A stretch of 64,000 nucleotides of DNA from Desulfovibrio sp. JC022 (GCF_010470665.1 NZ_VOPZ01000007.1:437373-501372); one strand, 5' to 3'. Positions 54,328 to 62,712 are shown, counted from the first letter of the stretch. The notes: generated by a model not told the origin, from the sequence alone. Numbers and translations: made by a program.

Positions 54328-56688
54328 ATGAAATCTTTCAATCATTACAAAATGGAACTGAGGCCCCGTAGCGAACTGACAACCGGACTGGTACTGTACG
54401 GTGAAACTGAACCTGCGGAAATGCAGATTGAAAATCTCTGGAAAATCGTTGACCGCAGAACAGGTGAAGAACTTGCAGACCCAAAGCCTGACTTTGATGA
54501 ATTCTCATCCTCTGACCGCATGTACCCATCCATGATGAATCCGGAAGTCAAACGCCGCTGGGACCTGAAAAATTATGAATGGGAAGAAACCAAGGCTCAA
54601 CATGCCAAACTGAGACGCATGGTCCATGCCCAGTTCATGCAGGAGAATCCCAATCTGCCCGTAATTCAGGGTTTGCAGGGGACGACCTACGGCAGTGAGA
54701 TTCAGTCTGAATTCAAGAAGATACTCAGCGGAAAGCAGTCCATTCTAAAATCCCGCATGCCCAAGGCAGGAACGGGCAGGACCATCCGAGATGAGCTGGA
54801 GCGTGACAATGTGGACATCAATGAAATGGCAGATGAAGTTGTACAGTTCCAGACTCCCGAGTCCCGGAACACCTTTGCTGTCATGGGCGTGGATCGAGCT
54901 GAAACACTGCGCATTGCTGGTAAAATCCTTGCTTCGGCAGAATCCAGTCATGCTCTTGAATATCAGTACGATGAAGAGGGGCGTTTGCAGATTGTCCACT
55001 GTGGAGGAAAGCCGGTTGAGATGTATCGCTACAACCGAATGGGACAGCGTGTGTTTTCGCAGGTTTCCGGTGATCAGCCGCTGGAATATCACTACAATGA
55101 ACTTGGTCAGCTTGTTCAGGCCGGGGATGTTGCTTACTCCTATGATGAAAACGGCGACCTCACAGGTAAAAAAGACTCACATGGACTGACCTGTTACCGC
55201 TATCTGAAAAACGGGCAGCTTTGCGGAGTTCAGCTTCCTGACGGTAGTGAGATTGAATACCGTTTTGATAAAAACGGCTTCCGCGCTGAAAAGCTTATCG
55301 ATGGCAAACTTGTTCAGCGTTACTACTGGGATAATCTGGTCACCCTGTCTGCGGTGAAAGACAAATCCGGGGTGACCCGCTTTCGTTACGATGAAGACGG
55401 TGACGCCATCGGGATGATCCGCAACGGTCAGAAGCTGCTGCTGGCTACCGATCAGTTGGGCAGTATTTTTGCTGTTGCTGATTTGTCGGGAAACAGTGTA
55501 CAGGAAGTTCTATATGATTCTTTCGGAATAATGATACAGAACAGCCGTCCTGAACTTGTACTTCCGCTCGGCTTTGCCGGAGGGTTGTATGATTCCGATA
55601 CTGGATTGGTTCACTTCGGATACCGTGAATACGATCCTGCCACCGGACGTTTCATTTCTCCTGATCCGCTGGGATATGCTGGCGGGGATGTGGACCTGTA
55701 TGGTTATTGCGGAGATGATCCGGTTAACTTTGTTGATCGGTTGGGTTTATTTGATGAATCCAGTTCAGACGATGACGGGAAGAGCGAAAGCAAATCGTCA
55801 AGTTCCGGTGGGTACGCTGGAAACGATTTCGGTCCGGGTTATGACGGAACAAGTGGAAGTGCCTACGGTCCTACAGACGCAGGTTGGGGCTACAACACCG
55901 ATCCGGGAGGCTCTCACTACAATGGCAATAACACTCTGGGCGGAGGAGGCGGCAATGGACATAGTCAAAATACGACTCATAACGCCCAACAAGCCAAAGA
56001 TAACGATTTTTTCGGTCAGCTGAGTCAGCAGGCTTTGGACCAGCTGAATACAGTAGGCGTACAACAAGGCTTGGAGGCGGATAAGAAGGCTCAAGAACTA
56101 GCTAATAAGCAGAATCAATTCAATGCCAAGGAACAGGCAAAAAAAGAGCATAAAGCCCTTGCTGAAGCAGACCGCCTAAGTCGAGCTCGACGTGCGTCTC
56201 TGATGAACAATAAAGACGATAAAGATAAAGGATTTTTCGAAACAGTTTATGACGGAGTTGAAGAGGCTCTGACAAAAGGAGGAAAGGCTGCCAAAGAAGC
56301 AACTGCCAAGGCTGGTAAGGCTTTTGTTGATGATTCAAGAATATGGGGAACAACAGCAGCCGCAGTTGCAATGCCTGCTGTTGTTGCAGGGCTGACATTT
56401 GGAGGTAAAGAAGTTCTAGGAGCGGCTCCTCACATGGCGAAAAATGTAGGCAAAGCGGCTAAATGGGGCAAAAATTTTGCAAAAAACACAGCTAGAAAGG
56501 CCGACATAAACATACGGACAAGCAAGATTGGAACAAAGAAGAACTTAAACCTTGAAAACGTAGGCGAAGCAGCAACAGGACTAATCGATAATCAACCTCC
56601 TTCTCCAACTCCCGGAGGATGGGTGAGTGCAGGTAAGTTCCTCGGCGCAAAAACACTGGAAGCTATGGAGAATCATGGAAAAAAATAG
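54328..56688 (+). CDS. RHS-repeat protein with variable C-terminal domain
   Basis: 786 aa. A non-RHS N-terminal part (1-205), then YD-type repeats (YQYDEEGRLQIV, YRYNRMGQRVF, YHYNELGQLVQ, YSYDENGDLTG and others, about 205-400), then the highly conserved RHS core end (HFGYREYDPATGRFISPDPLG, DLYGYCGDDPVNFVDRLG; first string split in use). After the core comes a Ser/Gly-rich linker, a charged helix and a hydrophobic, Ala/Gly-rich end (AAAVAMPAVVAGLTFGG). In RHS systems this C-terminal end is the toxin delivered to rivals. It is short for RHS and has no signal peptide, PAAR or VgrG. AGGAAAG ribosome site. Confidence 0.88.
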   Translation: MKSFNHYKMELRPRSELTTGLVLYGETEPAEMQIENLWKIVDRRTGEELADPKPDFDEFSSSDRMYPSMMNPEVKRRWDLKNYEWEETKAQHAKLRRMVHAQFMQENPNLPVIQGLQGTTYGSEIQSEFKKILSGKQSILKSRMPKAGTGRTIRDELERDNVDINEMADEVVQFQTPESRNTFAVMGVDRAETLRIAGKILASAESSHALEYQYDEEGRLQIVHCGGKPVEMYRYNRMGQRVFSQVSGDQPLEYHYNELGQLVQAGDVAYSYDENGDLTGKKDSHGLTCYRYLKNGQLCGVQLPDGSEIEYRFDKNGFRAEKLIDGKLVQRYYWDNLVTLSAVKDKSGVTRFRYDEDGDAIGMIRNGQKLLLATDQLGSIFAVADLSGNSVQEVLYDSFGIMIQNSRPELVLPLGFAGGLYDSDTGLVHFGYREYDPATGRFISPDPLGYAGGDVDLYGYCGDDPVNFVDRLGLFDESSSDDDGKSESKSSSSGGYAGNDFGPGYDGTSGSAYGPTDAGWGYNTDPGGSHYNGNNTLGGGGGNGHSQNTTHNAQQAKDNDFFGQLSQQALDQLNTVGVQQGLEADKKAQELANKQNQFNAKEQAKKEHKALAEADRLSRARRASLMNNKDDKDKGFFETVYDGVEEALTKGGKAAKEATAKAGKAFVDDSRIWGTTAAAVAMPAVVAGLTFGGKEVLGAAPHMAKNVGKAAKWGKNFAKNTARKADINIRTSKIGTKKNLNLENVGEAATGLIDNQPPSPTPGGWVSAGKFLGAKTLEAMENHGKK

Positions 56689-57118
56689 AAGAAAATCACA
56701 CAAAATCAAACCCTCCAAAGGTGGAACTAATAGACTTACTCTTATTCTGGCTGGTTGGATTTGTTTCTTGTCTGGAGTTTTGACCCCGCTTACTGGTGGG
56801 GGAAGATATAAAGGCTTTAAAGTATATGATTTTGTAGGATATATACAATTGGCTGTTGGTGCCATTATCCTGATTTATTTATGGAAAACAAGAGAAAGCG
56901 TTTCATTGAATTCAGATAAAAACAACGAACCGGAAGACATGATCTGCCCAAAATGCCAGACGGTTTATTTGGCAGAAGATCTTCCTGAAAATTGCCGAAA
57001 AGACATTTGCTCTGAATGTGGAACTAAATTGGAGACCTTAGATGGATTTTACGATCGTCACCCGGAATTAAAAGACGTTCCAGAACAATTCCCTCAGCCA
57101 GAGCCAGAGAATGATTAA
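56675..57118 (+). CDS. Membrane protein with zinc-ribbon tail, candidate immunity partner of the RHS protein
   Basis: 147 aa from an ATG with GGAG upstream, overlapping the RHS stop by 14 bases. Two membrane helices (LTLILAGWICFLSGVLTPL, IQLAVGAIILIYLW) and a C-terminal C-x2-C ... C-x2-C zinc-ribbon-like part (ICPKCQTVYL, ICSECGTKLE). I do not recognise a family. A small gene translationally coupled to an RHS tip is often the immunity gene; a membrane location would suit a membrane-acting toxin. Inference only. Confidence 0.7.
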   Translation: MEKNRRKSHKIKPSKGGTNRLTLILAGWICFLSGVLTPLTGGGRYKGFKVYDFVGYIQLAVGAIILIYLWKTRESVSLNSDKNNEPEDMICPKCQTVYLAEDLPENCRKDICSECGTKLETLDGFYDRHPELKDVPEQFPQPEPEND

Positions 57119-57121
57119 CAA

Positions 57122-57150
57122 TGCCTCCGGGCTTCGGTCCGGGGGCTTTC
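57122..57150 (+). terminator. Rho-independent terminator after the RHS pair
   Basis: GCCTCCGG pairs with CCGGGGGC (one G-U pair) around GCTTCGGT, followed by a short T run. Confidence 0.7.
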
Positions 57151-57164
57151 TCAACTAAATCATC

Positions 57165-57226
57165 CGGGACAATATGGACAAAATGGACAGAAATCGAATT
57201 TTGTCCATATTGTCCATTTTGTCCCG
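57165..57226. repeat. Long inverted repeat made of TGGACA units between convergent genes
   Basis: Two TGGACA words on the plus strand (in AATATGGACAAAATGGACAG) face two TGTCCA words (in TTTTGTCCATATTGTCCATT) and the outer CGGGAC/GTCCCG pair too; about 27 bases per arm with three mismatches. It may be a two-way terminator for the convergent genes, or a protein-binding repeat. Confidence 0.75.
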
Positions 57227-57232
57227 TGGTTT

Positions 57233-58282
57233 TTATTTTGGTTTGTTGCCCTCGTGCCTGAACTCAGCAGGGAGGTTTTCACGGAATTCTTCGATCACTG
57301 AATTGGCAGGTCTGACCATTTCCAGTTTCTGGATGTAGTCCTTGGCTATGACCTTATCAGCGATGGCTTTATACTCTTTATGCGGGAACTGCTTTTTCGC
57401 TGTCGGGTCAGCGACCATTTCAAGGATCATGTTGGCGAAGAAGAATCCTTCTTTGCGTGCGCCCTCCAACTTTTTCTCAGACTTCGACAATCGAGCCTTC
57501 AGGGTCCGCGCATCTTCCAATTCTTTTTCAAGTTCTTTAATTTTTAGCTCAAAAGCCTCAACATTGACCTCCGGCAATTCGGCCTTCAGTCTCAACTCCA
57601 TTTCCAGCTCATTTTGCAATTCATCGACTTTTGACCGGAGAGCTTCAATACCAGCATAATCAACAGGCTTCAGCCGGGGGCAGGCTTCTTCCGCTCTATG
57701 AACTTCATCCAGATCAAAAAAACAGCCCTCTTTGAAAAGTATGGCTACACGCTCTTTGTCCGGCATAAACTGAGAATAGAAACTTCTGGCAATCAAAGCT
57801 CGTTCGGGATTCCTTTCAGAGCGGAGGAAAACTTTAAGTCTGGTTTCAAAAATCACATTCAAAAAATCGTGGCCGACTTCGCGGTCCCAGCGTTTACGCA
57901 GATCAGCGGCTGAAATTCTATTCTTAACCCCGGCTTTGAAAAGCGCAGTCCCGTCTTTGACCCAAAAGACAACCAAAATCTTCATCAGCCAGAGAAACAG
58001 CCCAACTAAAAGGGTCATGCCAAAAGTTCTAAGCAGAATCCCTATTTCCGGTTTCGTCGGCAGGACAATAAAAATCAAACAGCCCAAGTAAATTCCGACC
58101 AGCAACAGAAGGATGCTGACAGCTTTATCCAGCAGCCCACGTTTCAGCTTTAGGCAGGAAGTAACAAAAGGAGGTATAGGCTTTTCCTCCTTCTTTTCAT
58201 CCGGTTCCTTGCCGCCAGCCTGATCCTGAGCAGTGCTTTCAATTTCCGATTTTATATTTTTCTCATTTTGAATGTCACTCAT
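57233..58282 (-). CDS. Membrane and coiled-coil protein of unknown function
   Basis: 349 aa from the ATG at 58282 (GGAG 6 bases upstream). Two adjacent membrane helices (LLDKAVSILLLLVGIYLGCLIFIVL, shortened, and LLRTFGMTLLVGLFLWLMKILVVFW), a soluble domain, then a long coiled coil near residues 215-285 (KVDELQNELEMELRLKAELP, LKIKELEKELEDARTLKARL). Not recognised. Last gene of island 1 before the right-hand repeat. Possible structural or phage-defence role cannot be judged. Confidence 0.75.
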   Translation of the reverse strand: MSDIQNEKNIKSEIESTAQDQAGGKEPDEKKEEKPIPPFVTSCLKLKRGLLDKAVSILLLLVGIYLGCLIFIVLPTKPEIGILLRTFGMTLLVGLFLWLMKILVVFWVKDGTALFKAGVKNRISAADLRKRWDREVGHDFLNVIFETRLKVFLRSERNPERALIARSFYSQFMPDKERVAILFKEGCFFDLDEVHRAEEACPRLKPVDYAGIEALRSKVDELQNELEMELRLKAELPEVNVEAFELKIKELEKELEDARTLKARLSKSEKKLEGARKEGFFFANMILEMVADPTAKKQFPHKEYKAIADKVIAKDYIQKLEMVRPANSVIEEFRENLPAEFRHEGNKPK

Positions 58283-58390
58283 GCTTGGCTCCATATTTTT
58301 ATCTAGACTAGTCCATTTTAACCGAGCTATATTTTATTTACAAATCACGAGGCAAATAAGGGAAATATTCGAGAATCAACATGGGGAACG

Positions 58391-58435
58391 AAAAGTGAAA
58401 AGATTTGAGCTTAATCAGGCTCTTTTCACTTTTTT
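58391..58435 (+). terminator. Strong hairpin at the right end of island 1
   Basis: AAAAGTGAAAA pairs with TTTTCACTTTT, with inner GAGC/GCTC pairs, followed by more T. No rightward gene lies before it, so it may insulate the island end from the flanking DNA. Confidence 0.65.
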
Positions 58436-58442
58436 CGATTTT

Positions 58443-58465
58443 ATGGGGAAGAGTATGGGGAAGAC
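58443..58465 (+). repeat. Sub-terminal repeat, candidate integrase arm-binding site (right end)
   Basis: ATGGGGAAGAG then ATGGGGAAGAC, 20 of 23 bases equal to 37978-38000, same orientation, 9 bases inside the right-hand tRNA repeat. A third single ATGGGGAACG lies at 58381. Confidence 0.6.
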
Positions 58466-58474
58466 GGATTTTGA

Positions 58475-58568
58475 AAAAGTAAAAGGGTGCTAGACTAAAC
58501 GTCTAACACCCTGTATTTACTGTGGTAGGCCACCAAGGACTTGAACCTTGAACCAACGGATTAAGAGT
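58475..58568 (-). repeat. Attachment-site repeat 2: 3' half of tRNA-Lys(CTT) plus its terminator
   Basis: A 94-bp copy of 37766-37859 with one mismatch (A at 58497 in the terminator loop). On the minus strand it starts in the anticodon loop; the upstream DNA is not the 5' half of a tRNA. It marks the junction between island 1 (left) and a second integrated element (right). Confidence 0.92.
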
Positions 58569-58694
58569 CCATTTTTTAACTTTTTTTCGATGTCCCCTGA
58601 CGTCCCTGAGTAAATAATTTCAACACCTTACGCAATCCCAAGTGTCCCTCGGAGTCCCTTGTAAAAGGCGAAAACCGGGAGTATACCGGGAGAG

Positions 58695-59954
58695 ATGAAA
58701 GCCCGTAATACAACCGAATGGAAAAAAATTAGCAGCACCAGAGGCGTCCGATATTATGAACATGCGACCCGGAAATACAAGGGAAATCCTGATAAATATT
58801 ACTCGGTTCGATGGTACCGCCAAGGCAAGACCTTAGAAGAAGGCATTGGATGGTCTTCAGAAGGTTGGAAAGTGGCCGAAATCGCCGACCTCAGACACAA
58901 ACTTCAGCAGAATTATAAGTCAGGGGAAGATCCCAACACATTTGCCGCACTCAAAGAACATCACGCCAAAAAAAAAGCTGAGGTCGCAGCTCTAGAAGCC
59001 AAAGAGCAAATCAAAGAAATAACCTTCCAAGAATTCTTTGAACAATACTATATTCCGTGGAAACGTGACCGCAAAAAAAGAAAAACATGGACGGATGATG
59101 TAAAAAGAGCCGACAAACGCATTCATCCATTTCTTGGCGGATTTCCCTTGTCAGCTATCACTCCAGACCTCCTTCAGGAATTCATGGATTCGCTCTACGA
59201 CGCTAAGCTAGCTGAGGCGACCGTGCTCCACCATATGGCGATTATACGATCTGTATTTAATCGTGCAGCATCAACGATTGTAAAAGACGTTGTGATTTTT
59301 TCAGGACAGTCCCCCATCGACCATATAGAGCTGCCCCAAATCGGCAACAAGAACCAAAGAGAACGCTTCCTCACCAAAGAAGAAGCCAAACTCTTAATGT
59401 CTGCGACACTGAAGAAAGCCAAAAAATCTGAAAGGGATCTCTGGCGTCAAAGCTGGCAGGACCTGCATGATGCAATGCTGCTATCCCTGCACACAGGACT
59501 GAGGCTTGGCGAAATTCAACGTGCTGAATGGCATGATGTCAATTTTTATGGAAAAGCACTAACTGTGAGGCTCATTAGTAACGGGCAAAAGCCGGGCGGG
59601 ACTATTCCGCTAAACTCAGTAGCCCTTGATGTACTCATGCGCCGCAGAGAGCAATCCGATGATGCGCAGATCTTCCCTCCCCTTTCCGGGGGCAAAAAGA
59701 AAGAAAACCTTTCAAAGCAATTCAAAATCATTGCCGACGAATTAAAACTGAATAGATTTGCCACATCCAAAAGCCAGCGAATCGTATTCCATTCACTGCG
59801 ACATACTTTCGCCTCTTGGCTGGCTATTGCCGGAGTGGACATCTATCGAATCAAAACTTTGATGCGCCATAAGACCATCAACATGACCATGCGCTACGCG
59901 CACCTCAGCCCTGACTATTCTCAAGGAGCGGTAGATCTGCTGACTATGGATTAA
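58695..59954 (+). CDS. Tyrosine site-specific integrase, island 2
   Basis: 419 aa, intact. Catalytic residues: Arg in LHTGLRLGEIQRAEW, H-x-x-R in FHSLRHTFASW, His in LMRHKTI, Tyr in TMRYAHLSP. A core-binding domain precedes (residues about 110-205). Only distantly similar to the island 1 integrase, yet placed the same way, 126 bases inside its own copy of the tRNA repeat and in the same direction, as expected for two different elements using one tRNA. Confidence 0.95.
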   Translation: MKARNTTEWKKISSTRGVRYYEHATRKYKGNPDKYYSVRWYRQGKTLEEGIGWSSEGWKVAEIADLRHKLQQNYKSGEDPNTFAALKEHHAKKKAEVAALEAKEQIKEITFQEFFEQYYIPWKRDRKKRKTWTDDVKRADKRIHPFLGGFPLSAITPDLLQEFMDSLYDAKLAEATVLHHMAIIRSVFNRAASTIVKDVVIFSGQSPIDHIELPQIGNKNQRERFLTKEEAKLLMSATLKKAKKSERDLWRQSWQDLHDAMLLSLHTGLRLGEIQRAEWHDVNFYGKALTVRLISNGQKPGGTIPLNSVALDVLMRRREQSDDAQIFPPLSGGKKKENLSKQFKIIADELKLNRFATSKSQRIVFHSLRHTFASWLAIAGVDIYRIKTLMRHKTINMTMRYAHLSPDYSQGAVDLLTMD

Positions 59955-59984
59955 TTACCACTTAAACTATGAGGATTACCACTA

Positions 59985-60284
59985 ATGACTATGTATAATC
60001 CCCCACATCCAGGTGAGCTTATCAGCTCCGTATATATGAAAGAATACAATCTTAGCTGCCGCAAGCTGGCAATTATGCTCGGTGTGGCTCCTTCCACTCT
60101 CGCCCGTGTTCTGAATGCCAAAAGTGCGGTATCCCCAGAGATGGCCCTGCGCCTTTCAAAGGTTCTCGGACGTACCCCGGAAAGCTGGCTGGCTATGCAG
60201 GCGAATTATGAGATTGAAAAAATACGCAGCCAAATTGATTTGTCTGGGGTCATTTCTGTGCGTACAGATTGTCCGATTGCATAA
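59985..60284 (+). CDS. HigA-like XRE-family DNA-binding protein without a HigB partner
   Basis: 99 aa: NPPHPGELISSVYMKEYNLS, the opening typical of HigA/VapI antitoxins, then the helix-turn-helix (CRKLAIMLGVAPSTLARVLN, AKSAVSPEMALRLSKVLGRT) and PESWLAMQANYE. HigB toxins normally sit directly upstream; here the integrase ends 30 bases before. So this is an orphan and may act as a regulator, perhaps of the Fic gene downstream or of the integrase. Confidence 0.87.
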   Translation: MTMYNPPHPGELISSVYMKEYNLSCRKLAIMLGVAPSTLARVLNAKSAVSPEMALRLSKVLGRTPESWLAMQANYEIEKIRSQIDLSGVISVRTDCPIA

Positions 60285-60307
60285 CCTCGTATTTTTTCTG
60301 CTTGAAA

Positions 60308-60603
60308 ATCGCTATACAAACCGCTCAAAAAGACAAAATCAGAGACTCTAATCCATAAACAAAACATCGCTATATCAACAACTTAAACACATCAAAAGAT
60401 CGCTATTTAAAACGCTCGTTTTTTCTACAAATATAGCTAAAAATAGCTCCACCGGTTGTTGATTAACATACAGGTTTTTCACGGGCAAAAAGATCGCTAT
60501 TCAAACCGCTCATTTTTTGAACAATCAGCAACATTGAAAAGACTAAAAACATCGTGTAATTAAATATTTACAAACCTTAAAAGATCGCTATCCAAACCGC
60601 TCA
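60308..60603 (+). repeat. Array of a degenerate 20-bp direct repeat upstream of fic
   Basis: Copies begin at 60308, 60366 (weak), 60399, 60493 and 60584. The common form is ATCGCTATnCAAACCGCTCA, often preceded by AAAAG and followed by a T or A run. Spacing is irregular (58, 33, 94, 91 bases). The last copy ends 14 bases before the Fic start codon and next to its ribosome site. No gene fits in the 330-base gap. Confidence 0.85.
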
Positions 60604-60617
60604 AAATTGGAGAAAAC

Positions 60618-61853
60618 ATGACCTTTTGGCCGATAGTAATTCCTGACCGTAAAGACATTGGGCCCTTAAAAGATATGGCACAGGAAGTTATCGCCTCATC
60701 GGCTTCTCTTGAAGGCCGGGTGGCACCAGACACAGCTAAAGTCATCGGAGACCATCTTCGGTTAATCAATAGCTACTACAGCAACCTCATTGAAGGTCAC
60801 AAATCGACTCTTCGTGATATTGAAGATGCCATGGACAAACGTTTTGATGCTGATTCTGAAAAAAGATACGCACAAGACTTATGCGCTGCACACGTTCTGG
60901 CAGAAATGGAACTAATGAACGATATTGAAAATGGCACTATAAAAAATATCGCCAGCCAAGACCTGCTGAGGCTGATTCATACCAGGTTTTACTGCCACTT
61001 GTCGCCAGACCATCTTTATACTCATGAAAAAGATGGTTTTACAGATATTCCCGTGCTGCCGGGAGAATTTCGAGACAGACTTATTTCGGTCGGACCAAAC
61101 GTCGCAACAGGTGGTTCGATCGGACCTAATCCTGAAAATTTGAATATCGCTCTGCAACAATTTTCAGATGATTATAACCAGCAACAATATTTTGGCGATG
61201 AAAGGATTATAGCCATGGCCGCCTCTCATCACCGCCTGACATGGTTACATCCGTTCAGGGATGGAAATGGCCGCGTGTCACGATTGTTTTCAACTCTTTA
61301 TATGGCCCGGTGCGATATTAATAAATCAAACCTGTGGTCACTGTCGCGTGGGTTGTCCAGAAACAAAGAAGAATACATGATCAATCTGTTTTCATGCGAC
61401 CCGCCGCCGGAAGGGGAAAGAGCCACTCATAGCGCAAGCGAGCTTCTTGCTGATTTTGTAGAATTTATGTTTGAAGTATGTCTTGATCAGATCGGCTTTA
61501 TGAGCAATTTACTTTCGCTTGAAACGATTGAGCGGCGTATTGAGTGGTTTGTTGAGGTCAATTCTTTAAAACGTGGTGGAAAACTGCATCCAGATTCAGC
61601 CCGTCTGCTCCGTGCAGTATTTATGCAGGGAAAGGTTAAAAGAGGTGAGGCTGGCACAATTCTTAACAAAGCAACATCAACAGCGCGAAAAATTGTTAAA
61701 GAACTCATTGACGAAGGCTTACTCACATCTGACACGCCAAAGTCACCTTTACAAGTAGCACTGCCATCCAAAGCATTGCCGTACTACTTCCCGGACATAT
61801 ACAATCCAAGTGTAATCGGCAAAGACTACGTTGATATGATCGCTAAAAGATAA
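60618..61853 (+). CDS. Fic-domain AMP-transferase with N-terminal inhibitory motif
   Basis: 411 aa. The Fic active-site motif HPFRDGNGRVSR (211-222) is intact, with the catalytic His. The inhibitory motif S/T-x3-E-G/N appears as SNLIEG (55-60), placing it in class II, where the N-terminal helix blocks AMP transfer in cis. The C-terminal part (about 300-400) looks like a winged helix (GEAGTILNKATSTARKIVKE). Targets are unknown. GGAG 6 bases upstream of the ATG. The gene follows the repeat array and the orphan HigA. Confidence 0.92.
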   Translation: MTFWPIVIPDRKDIGPLKDMAQEVIASSASLEGRVAPDTAKVIGDHLRLINSYYSNLIEGHKSTLRDIEDAMDKRFDADSEKRYAQDLCAAHVLAEMELMNDIENGTIKNIASQDLLRLIHTRFYCHLSPDHLYTHEKDGFTDIPVLPGEFRDRLISVGPNVATGGSIGPNPENLNIALQQFSDDYNQQQYFGDERIIAMAASHHRLTWLHPFRDGNGRVSRLFSTLYMARCDINKSNLWSLSRGLSRNKEEYMINLFSCDPPPEGERATHSASELLADFVEFMFEVCLDQIGFMSNLLSLETIERRIEWFVEVNSLKRGGKLHPDSARLLRAVFMQGKVKRGEAGTILNKATSTARKIVKELIDEGLLTSDTPKSPLQVALPSKALPYYFPDIYNPSVIGKDYVDMIAKR

Positions 61854-61936
61854 AATACACCTATTTTTTGACTACAGAACGTAGATGAAATCCCTCTCGG
61901 TTATTCCGATTATATTACTGCGTCTTTGATCCAACA

Positions 61937-61966
61937 AAACACCCTGTTTCGGCTGGGTGTTTGAAT
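61937..61966 (+). terminator. Rho-independent terminator after fic
   Basis: AAACACCC and GGGTGTTT form a perfect stem around a 10-base loop. Confidence 0.75.
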
Positions 61967-62010
61967 TTTCAAAGAGCTAAACTGGGAACCCAAACATAAA
62001 AAGGTGCCAA

Positions 62011-62280
62011 CTAAATCATGCATTCCTTTTCCAGAACACCAAACCTCCGAATACCGTACTCCACTAAGTCTTCTCTCCTATAAAGAACCTTGCGACCACT
62101 TTCATAACGATGCCTCGGCCCGGCCATTCTGCTGTCGTCATTCCTCAAAGTCTTAGGTGACAGCCATCCGCCAGTATATTTAGCCACATCTTTTCTGGCA
62201 ATAATAGGAGGCAGCGATTCAACCACCATATTTTTAAATACGGCTTCGTTCTCTGTCAGGGGGCGATCCCAATCAATCAT
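62011..62280 (-). CDS. Small helix-turn-helix-like DNA-binding protein
   Basis: 89 aa from the ATG at 62280 (GGAG 7 bases upstream). The middle (ARKDVAKYTGGWLSPKTLRN, then HRYESGRKVLYRREDLVEYG) is like the excisionase/AlpA type winged helix found in prophages and islands. Its promoter region carries a GCTAATTTAGC palindrome. Confidence 0.72.
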   Translation of the reverse strand: MIDWDRPLTENEAVFKNMVVESLPPIIARKDVAKYTGGWLSPKTLRNDDSRMAGPRHRYESGRKVLYRREDLVEYGIRRFGVLEKECMI

Positions 62281-62327
62281 ATATTTGCTCCAATTTGTAG
62301 TTAGCATTTTCAGGCACAAAACCTAAT

Positions 62328-62338
62328 GCTAATTTAGC
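62328..62338. promoter_or_regulatory. GCTAATTTAGC operator in the promoter of the 62280 gene
   Basis: Palindrome with 5-base arms. On the minus strand TTGACT (62342-62347) is a -35 and the palindrome falls between it and the -10 region. The same word sits in the same place at two other promoters of this element. Confidence 0.65.
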
Positions 62339-62403
62339 AAAAGTCAAGCTAAAATAAAGTATAGCTATAAATTGCTAACATAACACCCAAAAGAGCAACC
62401 GAC

Positions 62404-62676
62404 CTACAAAGATTTCATTTTTTCCTGAACCCTAAAGAAAAGACTGGCGACATCAATATTTAGAACCACAGCAGCTTTAACAGCCTCAGAAACCGGCATT
62501 CCTTGCGGCTTTCCAGTAGGTGAAACTTCGCGTATTTTCCACCACTTACTCGGCGCAGTCTTAGTATTGCCATACATCATCCTAGCAAATTCGGTGTGCG
62601 CTATACCCTGAGCCTGATAACACTCCACTATCTCAGCCACCAAAGCCCGTTCAAATTCATATTCGTAATTTTTCAT
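62404..62676 (-). CDS. Small DNA-binding protein, phage-repressor-like
   Basis: 90 aa. A helical N-terminus and a helix-turn-helix-like stretch (ECYQAQGIAHTEFARMMYGN, then PSKWWKIREVSP and PVSEAVKAAVVLNIDVASLF). It resembles small XRE-like regulators of prophages. It diverges from the TraK-like gene across a region with two GCTAAnTTAGC-like sites, so it is a candidate for the repressor that binds them. Confidence 0.68.
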   Translation of the reverse strand: MKNYEYEFERALVAEIVECYQAQGIAHTEFARMMYGNTKTAPSKWWKIREVSPTGKPQGMPVSEAVKAAVVLNIDVASLFFRVQEKMKSL

Positions 62677-62712
62677 GAGAGCACAATAAACTAAAATCCT
62701 GCAAAATCATAG

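Noticed and set aside
57165..57226. Plasmid replication origin iterons
   Set aside because: Only four short units, arranged as an inverted repeat between gene ends; no Rep gene is seen.
60308..60603. CRISPR array
   Set aside because: Repeats are degenerate, spacing is irregular (13 to 74 bases between copies), and there are no cas genes.
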